DNA from: Methanobacteriota archaeon
Lineage (GTDB): Archaea > Thermoplasmatota > Poseidoniia > Poseidoniales > Thalassarchaeaceae
Direction: 5' to 3'
Length of the DNA stretch: 8,725 bases
NCBI GenBank assembly: GCA_002712575.1
Contig: PATZ01000020.1
Location: 18,230 to 26,954, forward strand
Made by a program: the position numbers and the translations under genes. Below, in pieces: positions 1 to 5,800 of this stretch. Below the pieces are notes generated by a model. It was given only the letters and a program-made list of their open reading frames with translations. It had not been told where the DNA came from and ran no database searches. Position 1 is the stretch's first letter; the number at the start of each line of letters is the position of its first letter.

Positions 1-86
1 CAATTAGAGATTTCAGTGTGAATAATTCTATGAGTTTCGTAGAATTAACTGGAGGCTCATTAGTAATTCTATGCAAATCAGAATAA
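1..86 (+). CDS. 3' end of a possible rightward gene (partial)
   Basis: From position 3 a frame stays open for 27 codons and ends in TAA at 84-86; its tail reads SMSFVELTGGSLVILCKSE. The other frames on both strands are quickly closed by stops, the codons (TTA, TCA, GGA, ATT) match the neighbouring genes, and a T-rich tract follows. This fits the C-terminus of a gene starting left of the window and converging on the protease gene. The piece is too short to assign a family, and a chance open stretch at a window edge cannot be excluded. Confidence 0.35.
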   Translation, partial: IRDFSVNNSMSFVELTGGSLVILCKSE

Positions 87-93
87 TTCACAC
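16..93. repeat. Nested inverted repeats over the 3' end of the partial gene
   Basis: GTGTGAATAATTC at 16-28 and GAATAATTCACAC at 81-93 are inverted copies matching at 12 of 13 positions. Inside them AATTCTA (24-30) and TAGAATT (40-46) form a perfect 7-bp stem with a 9-base loop, and AATTCTATG occurs again at 65-73 as a direct copy of 24-32. In RNA this could fold into alternative hairpins around the stop codon at 84-86. Function is unknown; an mRNA 3' end structure is the simplest reading. Confidence 0.5.
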
Positions 94-107
94 AATACCA
101 TGATAAT

Positions 108-123
108 GAAACCAAAAAATGAG
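108..123 (-). terminator. Candidate T-tract terminator of the protease operon
   Basis: On the minus strand, T6 (complement of A6 at 114-119) lies about 12 bases beyond the TAA of the subtilase gene, inside CATTTTTTGG. Archaeal RNA polymerase stops at oligo-T tracts without needing a hairpin, so this is a plausible end for the leftward transcript. Seen: the tract. Inferred: the role. Confidence 0.45.
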
Positions 124-143
124 ATTTTCTTTAAATATTTTTT
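124..143 (+). terminator. Candidate T-rich terminator of the left-edge gene
   Basis: A plus-strand T-rich stretch with TTTT (125-128), TTT (130-132) and TTTTTT (138-143) lies about 40-55 bases after the stop at 84-86. It overlaps the last codons of the convergent protease gene. Such staggered oligo-T runs are typical archaeal terminators. The role is inferred. Confidence 0.4.
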
Positions 144-1270
144 GCTTCAATTAACATATCTACTCTAAATATTCCATATCCATAATGATTATCATGTTCA
201 TTTTGCCCATCTTTCATTTTTGAGTTATCCATTATCAGTTCTTTAACTTCTATTATACTATCTCTGTCTTGCGAATTCTCACGTTGTAGTTCCGGGTTAT
301 TTTCTAATAATAATGCCAAAGATCCAGAAACCCAAGCAGTTGCTGCAGAAGTTCCACTAGACCAACCCCACCAATTCTCATTACTAACTCCTCCAGCCAT
401 AAGTATTGGAACTTCTTGTCCCGGACCAACAACTTCTGGCTTCATGTCAGGATTACTTCTAGGTAATATCGGATTAGGCCAAAACCTACCATCGTTATCT
501 CCTACAGAACTACCTTTCCAAATCTGACCATTTCTAGTAATTCCGCCTACACAGATGACATCCTCAACAGACCCGGGAGATTCTACATCTCCGTCATCAT
601 TTTCTCCATCATTTCCTGCTGCTGCAACGATATAAACTCCTTGATCTAAGGCTTGTTCAACTGCTTGTTCCAGTGCATCAGTAGTGAATATTCCTGAACC
701 AAAGCCTTGTGCTCCTCCCAAACTTAAAGAAATAATATCTGCTCCATTGTCTGCACACCAATCGACAGATTCTGCTATCATTTGATCAGTGCCTGTGCCA
801 TCTTCGCTAATTGCTTTGGCAACTAATAACGAAACTCCTCTTGCATTGCCCATCAATCCATTATTTGATATTATAATTCCGGCCATAGCTGTGCCATGTC
901 CCTCATCATCATATGGCTCTGAATTTTCATTAACAAAATCATTCCAACCAGCTATTTCAACTCCTTCAAAACCTGGGTGATCGATATCAATACCAGAATC
1001 CACAATACACAAAATAACTCCTTTTCCATTAAGATTCTGTATTTCATTTAGCCCTGTTATTTCTCTATATTCACTTTCCCAAGTTACCAATGCTCCTGAT
1101 GGCCCAGATGCACTGATATTTCCAATTCCTGGCCATAAATAAATCAGCGAAACAGATAATAGTAATAGTGCAATTAGCATTGTAACTATTGCTGAAACCA
1201 TCAATAAAGAATCATCTTTTTTAGTCAACTCAATTGATTGAACAAATTCATCATCTATTTTTTCTTCCAT
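131..1270 (-). CDS. Membrane-anchored subtilisin-like serine protease (S8 family)
   Basis: The 379-residue product is a subtilase. The catalytic set is complete: Asp91 in VDSGID, His125 in GHGTAMAG, oxyanion Asn220 in AAAGND, and nucleophile Ser308 in GTSAA. A single hydrophobic helix (about 22-46) follows a short N-terminus with KKDD next to the membrane, so the protein is probably N-in, with the protease domain (about 80-378) outside the cell. Only some 35 residues separate the helix from the catalytic domain, so the usual inhibitor I9 prodomain is not visible. No C-terminal accessory domain is present, which makes this a near-minimal S8 core. It is the second gene of a leftward pair, 14 bases after the stop of the zinc-ribbon membrane gene, and has no clear Shine-Dalgarno before its ATG, so it is probably translated from the shared transcript. 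Likely job: degrading or processing extracellular or envelope protein; the substrate is unknown. Confidence 0.93.
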   Translation of the reverse strand: MEEKIDDEFVQSIELTKKDDSLLMVSAIVTMLIALLLLSVSLIYLWPGIGNISASGPSGALVTWESEYREITGLNEIQNLNGKGVILCIVDSGIDIDHPGFEGVEIAGWNDFVNENSEPYDDEGHGTAMAGIIISNNGLMGNARGVSLLVAKAISEDGTGTDQMIAESVDWCADNGADIISLSLGGAQGFGSGIFTTDALEQAVEQALDQGVYIVAAAGNDGENDDGDVESPGSVEDVICVGGITRNGQIWKGSSVGDNDGRFWPNPILPRSNPDMKPEVVGPGQEVPILMAGGVSNENWWGWSSGTSAATAWVSGSLALLLENNPELQRENSQDRDSIIEVKELIMDNSKMKDGQNEHDNHYGYGIFRVDMLIEAKNI

Positions 1271-1284
1271 ATCAATACACTAAT

Positions 1285-2433
1285 TTACCAGGTTTCTTCA
1301 TCGCTAAAATGACTTTCTACAGGAGTATTGGAATTACAGCTTCTGCATTCTATTCTTGTTGGAATAATTTTTCCACATTTTCCACATTTTTCACCAATAT
1401 TACCCTTCCCTCGGCAATCGATTTCTGTACATTTTATCTCTATTTTGCCCGATGAATATTTTTTTGCACTTGTTTCAATATTGCATATTGGACATCTACC
1501 TTGCTGTACTGTCGGTTTCTTTTTCACAGTCTCTCCAGCAACTTCCCTAGCCCTTACTGATTGAATTCTTTCTTCAGCACTTCCTAGCATAAAATGTGGA
1601 AACCAAATAATTACTAATAGCAAGAACACAGATAATATACCCGATATTACATAAAGTAATATTAGCAGATAATTAAGTTCTTCAGATTCAATATTCATTC
1701 TACCTGCCACGGCATGTGTGCCGGCCCATGACATAACATTAAGCATCAAAATTAAAACTCCCATTTCTACATCCCATGCTCGTAGACTATGGTCTTCCCA
1801 TGCTTCTTCTACAACTCGAGGATCTGGATGCGCATGTCTTTCCTGTACATGGATATCTCTAGTTTCTCTTACTGCTCTATGGACAACTATTATTGACAGG
1901 AAAAATAATACTAAATTTCCTAAAATTATTGCTCCAAAATCAGTTATTTGAGAATCGAATGGGAAGGAAGGATTTCCTGCATGGCTTGACATATATCCAT
2001 ATTGAACAGCAAAAGAACCGACTAATAAATATGCTAAATTTTCTCTCATTATAGGATATTCTGACCAAAGGGAGAATATCATTCCTAGCCAACAAATTAA
2101 AGATAAGAGAGATAACATCAAAGTCCAATCAGAAACCTGTAAAAAACCACTATTTTCTCCAAAAATTCCGTATCTATTATAATCTCCTCCTCCTGATAAT
2201 TCTCCAATTCCAATATCCCATGCCCCAAGTATAAATGATACAGTGGCCAGTACAATTATTGCTATTTCTTTAATGCCCCATTTATTTAAAATCAAAGTTT
2301 TTTGAAAGAAGAATTCTCTTATAATATTATCAAAATAGCCCAATTTAGGATTAATTTTTGATAAATTGTATTCTAGTTTTATTTGACTAAGTCTTATTCC
2401 TCCATCGCCAACGGAGTTAGTAGATTTTTCCAT
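1285..2433 (-). CDS. Six-helix membrane protein with C-terminal double zinc ribbon
   Basis: I do not recognise a named family. Residue numbers below count from the upstream ATG at 2466 (393 residues). Six hydrophobic segments lie at about 65-88, 113-133, 143-160, 176-196, 234-254 and 264-289. The Arg/His-rich loop at 197-233 (HVQERHAHPDP) and the C-terminus should be cytoplasmic by the positive-inside rule. The tail (about 320-380) has eight cysteines in four pairs: CPIC (325/328), CTEIDC (346/351), CGKC (361/364) and CRSC (374/377), consistent with two zinc ribbons. I prefer the ATG at 2433 (382 residues): GGAGG at 2442-2446 sits 8 bases before it, and the 11 codons upstream are GC-rich (CCG, CCC, ACG) unlike the rest. 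It is first in a two-gene unit with the subtilase. A sensor, scaffold or transport role cannot be chosen from sequence. Confidence 0.85.
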   Translation of the reverse strand: MEKSTNSVGDGGIRLSQIKLEYNLSKINPKLGYFDNIIREFFFQKTLILNKWGIKEIAIIVLATVSFILGAWDIGIGELSGGGDYNRYGIFGENSGFLQVSDWTLMLSLLSLICWLGMIFSLWSEYPIMRENLAYLLVGSFAVQYGYMSSHAGNPSFPFDSQITDFGAIILGNLVLFFLSIIVVHRAVRETRDIHVQERHAHPDPRVVEEAWEDHSLRAWDVEMGVLILMLNVMSWAGTHAVAGRMNIESEELNYLLILLYVISGILSVFLLLVIIWFPHFMLGSAEERIQSVRAREVAGETVKKKPTVQQGRCPICNIETSAKKYSSGKIEIKCTEIDCRGKGNIGEKCGKCGKIIPTRIECRSCNSNTPVESHFSDEETW

Positions 2434-2441
2434 AATCTCTT

Positions 2442-2446
2442 CCTCC
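2442..2446 (-). promoter_or_regulatory. Shine-Dalgarno deciding the start of the zinc-ribbon gene
   Basis: On the minus strand GGAGG stands 8 bases before the ATG at 2433. It is a full anti-SD match, whereas the ATGs at 2466 and 2448 have none. It could also be chance from Glu codons (GAG GAA GAG) if the longer reading is real. Confidence 0.5.
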
Positions 2447-2496
2447 ATGTACGTGGGAGTCGGCATTAACGCATAAAATCCGCGTACTAATGATTG

Positions 2497-2506
2497 TAAA
2501 TATAAT
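2497..2506 (-). promoter_or_regulatory. Candidate TATA box of the zinc-ribbon/subtilase operon
   Basis: ATTATATTTA on the minus strand lies about 30-40 bases upstream of the ATG at 2466 and about 64-73 upstream of the ATG at 2433. Archaeal transcription usually starts about 25 bases after the box, near 2475. That gives a leader of about 40 bases for the preferred start. Read-through from the tRNA-Ser gene just upstream on the same strand is also possible, because no T-tract separates them. Confidence 0.4.
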
Positions 2507-2525
2507 CGTTATCCTGTATATAATA

Positions 2526-2611
2526 TGGCGCCGAGAGAGAGATTTGAACTCCCGAGGGAAGATCCCACATGATTTCCAGTCATGCGCAATACCAGGCTAT
2601 GCGATCTCGGC
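2526..2611 (-). tRNA. tRNA-Ser (anticodon GGA)
   Basis: Read on the minus strand, the 7-bp acceptor GCCGAGA/TCTCGGC is followed by discriminator G and an encoded CCA (2526-2528). The anticodon stem CATGA/TCATG closes the loop CTGGAAA, giving anticodon GGA (codons UCC, UCU). A class II long variable arm (stem GGGA/TCCC) and a T arm GGGAG-TTCAAAT-CTCTC confirm serine identity. The GCCTGG D-loop and long variable arm look archaeal. No intron. It is 86 nt with CCA and lies upstream of, and co-oriented with, the zinc-ribbon/subtilase operon. Confidence 0.97.
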
Positions 2612-2710
2612 AGGCAGTTCTCTCCAGTCGACCATTAGTTTTGAGTTTGTTGTATTAAAAACATCTATATCCGTAGTGATTAAATTGTAAATTGCTTTCG
2701 AAGAAACAGC
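2612..2710. promoter_or_regulatory. Divergent promoter region between two tRNA genes
   Basis: These 99 bases hold no gene; an apparent minus-strand reading frame through here also runs across both tRNAs and is spurious. For tRNA-Thr, ATTAAATTG at 2679-2687 lies 24-32 bases before the mature 5' end, the expected archaeal TATA distance. For tRNA-Ser, TTTTAATAC on the minus strand (2652-2660) lies about 41-49 bases before its 5' end, which would imply a short leader removed by RNase P. Both boxes are weak matches. Confidence 0.45.
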
Positions 2711-2785
2711 GCCACTGTGGCTTAGGGGTATAGCATCCCATTGGTAATGGGAAGGTCGGGAGTTCAATTCTCCCCAGTGGCTCCA
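2711..2785 (+). tRNA. tRNA-Thr (anticodon GGT)
   Basis: The acceptor GCCACTG/CAGTGGC pairs over 7 bp and is followed by discriminator T and an encoded CCA (2783-2785). The D stem is GCT/AGC. The anticodon stem TCCCA/TGGGA closes the loop TTGGTAA, giving anticodon GGT (codons ACC, ACU). The variable loop is AGGTC and the T arm is GGGAG-TTCAATT-CTCCC. All arms pair perfectly and there is no intron. It is divergent from tRNA-Ser(GGA) and lies 114 bases upstream of the giant surface-protein gene on the same strand. Confidence 0.97.
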
Positions 2786-2795
2786 TTCGATATAT

Positions 2796-2805
2796 CCAAT
2801 ATTGG
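2796..2805. repeat. 10-bp perfect palindrome after tRNA-Thr
   Basis: CCAATATTGG is a perfect palindrome 10 bases past the tRNA-Thr 3' end. It could be a protein site for the downstream gene, or incidental. No long T-tract follows directly; the first T6 is at 2847-2852. Confidence 0.35.
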
Positions 2806-2846
2806 CAAACTTCAATCAAAATATTCTCTCTTTATTATCTGGTGTG

Positions 2847-2870
2847 TTTTTTAAACCTTAAGTAATTAAG
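2847..2870 (+). promoter_or_regulatory. Candidate promoter and operator-like repeat of the giant gene
   Basis: TTTTTTAAA at 2847-2855 resembles an archaeal TATA box 45-53 bases before the ATG at 2900; transcription would start near 2878-2882, leaving a leader of about 20 bases. Just after it, CTTAA (2857-2861) and TTAAG (2866-2870) form an inverted repeat around GTAA, well placed for a regulator to block polymerase. The T6 could also help terminate tRNA-Thr. The leader has only a weak purine run (AGAGAA) as a possible ribosome site. Confidence 0.4.
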
Positions 2871-2899
2871 TTGATAATCTACCTAATATACAGAGAACT

Positions 2900-5800
2900 A
2901 TGAATTACTCCAAGAGAAGACTTGCGATATCTTTGATATTACTCATGATTGCTGCACCTCTGGCCAACGCAGGAGTTTCAACTTGGAATGCCTCAAATAA
3001 TATCAATACCAATGGCACTTCAATAACTGTTAGAGGTTTCGAAGTACCTGGTAATTCTACCATCCTAGATGGCTGGATGCATGTAACAGATTCTACCATG
3101 GCAACCTCACTAAATAATGGAATAATTTGGGAAGGTTCAGACTTTAATGGTGGTACTAAATTTGGAACCTTTATAGACGAAAATGGCCGGATAACAATCA
3201 AAGATGATGGTACTAGATCAAACATAAGTACCTTTGATGAAGGCGATATTAATGTAGTTATGAATTCAAAGTATAAATATACTCCCGGATGGAGACTTGT
3301 TTATTCTGTAGATTCAGAAACCAATGTTTCCGAATGTGGTGGATTGGCCGGTAAAATATTATATTATGGTTTAGATAATGATTTTGATTCTCTTCTCGAT
3401 GATGAAGAAATAGTGTCAACCATATACTATTGTGAAACATTTTCAAAGGAAGATACAATTCAAGAATTAACCATCATATCTCCAGGAGATGGTTATTCAG
3501 ATGGTAATCTTTCCGCAACAGGAGGAGGAGGTGAAGATTTTTCTGGAACTTACATTATAAGTACGGGAATAGATTCAATATCCATTAATAATGCCGGTTC
3601 TGGATATGACACTAATGATACAGTAACAATAATTTGTGTGCAGTGTGATGGAGAAAATGCAAATGCTTCGATATCATCAGTTGATAGCAGTGGGGGAATT
3701 ACTGGAATTACGGTTGATGACGCTGGTGCTGGTTATTCAGGAGATGATACTATTTTTATCTCAGTATCCGGATCAGGAGGAAATGGCGCAAGTCTTGCTG
3801 CAATTCTACAAAGCACTGGGATAATACATTCAACAGAAATAACTAATGAAGGCTCTAATTATTCCAGTACTCCAACAATAGTTGTCAGTGATTCTGCAGG
3901 AACAGGTGCAAGTATTTCTGCTTCGTTAGGTGACTATTTTGAATATGAATTAGATATTGATACGGTTAGTTCTGGAAATTCATACTGTGAATATGGCGGA
4001 ATTGTTGTTAAAAGTGGCTTAGATTATAATAATAATCGAAACTTAGGCTCTGATGAGATCCAGGACGAAGAATATTTATGCAATACAATTAAGACATGGC
4101 AAGCAACAACCTTTACCGGACTAGGCGGAGAAATATTTGGAAATCAACAAAATATGAGTTATGGGGTAATTCCATCTGAGGCCACTAATGGAGTTGTTGC
4201 AATTGGGACAACACCGGGAGAGCCTCTACCTGCAGGAACTAACAGTTCTTTCTTACTTCCTTCTGTATCTGTTCCTTTAATGGTTGATCATAATAACTAT
4301 TTCCTTTCATTTGATCATTGGTATCACGTTGATAGTACTTCTTCTGGAGGTGGTGATGGAGCATGGGTTGAGTATAGAGTCAAAGACTCAAATAATTGGG
4401 GTAATTGGACATATGTTGCTCCCAATTCAGGATATCCTAGTACAATGTCGTCGGATGCCCACACTCCCAACGGTGCGCCCTCAGGCGCAGTTCCTGTTTT
4501 TGCATCATCAAACTACAGTGGATGGGTTACTAGTACTTTCGATCTTAGCCCATTAGTGTCTGCAAACTCTTCCAATATACAATTCAGATTCCATATTTGG
4601 ACTCACCCGGATTCAGAGAATGAACGTCCAGGATGGTTTATTGATAATATTTTATTCAACAATGATGGAATTAGTTATGGAGCCTGGCATCATGGTTGCT
4701 ACACTCAAACTGCTAGCTCTTGTTATTACTCATCAAACGCATATGGTTCTTTACATCGTGTGATAGATTTATCTGGCACTAATTCTACATCTAAAATAGA
4801 AATTGATATGGAGTGGGACTTAGAAGGATCTGGTTATGATAATGCTTGTGTGGAAGTATCTTTAAATCAAAATACTTGGTATGATATTTCTTCAACTGGG
4901 ACGACTTCTACTTCTTTAAATTGTGCAGAAAGGGACGGTCCAATACCTGGAAATGGATACACAGCATCAAATGGTCAAACTTATGGCGATCAGAGTGGAA
5001 GGACAAGAACAATCGAACTCACGATTCCTAACTCCTTCTTAAATGAGCCAACAGTTTATTTTAGAATAATTGTAGATACAGATTATTACAATAATTATGG
5101 AGGTGGTTTAGATGCCCGAGAAGGACTCACAGTAGATGAAATAAGAGTTGTCGATTATAGTAATTCTATTCTTTTTATTGATGATCTGGAATCTTTTTCC
5201 TCAATGACTCATAATTCTATAGGAGCTACAGCTGATGATTGGCAGCATTTAGTTTTACTCAGAGGATCTCAAACTGTTAGGATGGGCTTTGAAGACTCAA
5301 CTGCGAGCTCACCGGCAATTACTGATGCAACTGGCTGGTCAAGGACCAATTCAATGAGTTCTGGATCATGTCCTGGTTCTTCCGATACATGCAAATGGAC
5401 TTTAAACAAAATTAACTCTAATTCTGGTCCAACTGGAACAGCTTCATTCCCTTATGCATACGGAATAGCATTTTCAGGTTCTTATTCATCATATATACAA
5501 GAGGCAAGATTGTTTTCTCCTTCATATGATATTCCCTCAAATGGTAATGCATTTCTCACATTTGATCATTGGACAGATATGGAACCGAATTGGGATGGAG
5601 GCGCAGTTTTCATAAAAGTCAACAATGGCTCATGGCAGCATTTTGATCCTGGAAATTGGTATGACAGTCAAGTAAGTTATAATTACAATAATTTGTATGG
5701 ATATGATACTTTTTCCTCTCAATCCTCGGCTAATGGTGGCATGAAAAGTATGCAAGCAAGTTTATTAAATTATCAAGGAGATACTGTTCGATTCAAATTC

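Noticed and set aside
2526..2785. Idea that tRNA-Ser and tRNA-Thr are placed here to supply the Ser/Thr-rich giant gene
   Set aside because: The giant gene uses many TCA and AGT codons that these tRNAs do not read, and tRNAs act from anywhere in the genome. Proximity is not evidence.
2597..2815. Minus-strand 72-codon frame
   Set aside because: It runs across the 5' end of tRNA-Ser and all of tRNA-Thr; both RNAs fold perfectly, so the frame is incidental.
2905..3225. Minus-strand 106-codon frame inside the giant gene
   Set aside because: It is antisense to the signal peptide and N-domain of the continuous 1942-codon frame, and has no domain features of its own.
3455..3949. GSGY repeats as evidence of a prophage tail-fibre gene
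   Set aside because: Such repeats occur in phage structural proteins, but here they sit in a protein with a signal peptide and MAM-like modules, and no other phage gene is present.
3636..4556. Plus-strand frames of 62 and 90 codons inside the giant gene
   Set aside because: These are shifted-frame readings of the same DNA, with biased and non-protein-like content.
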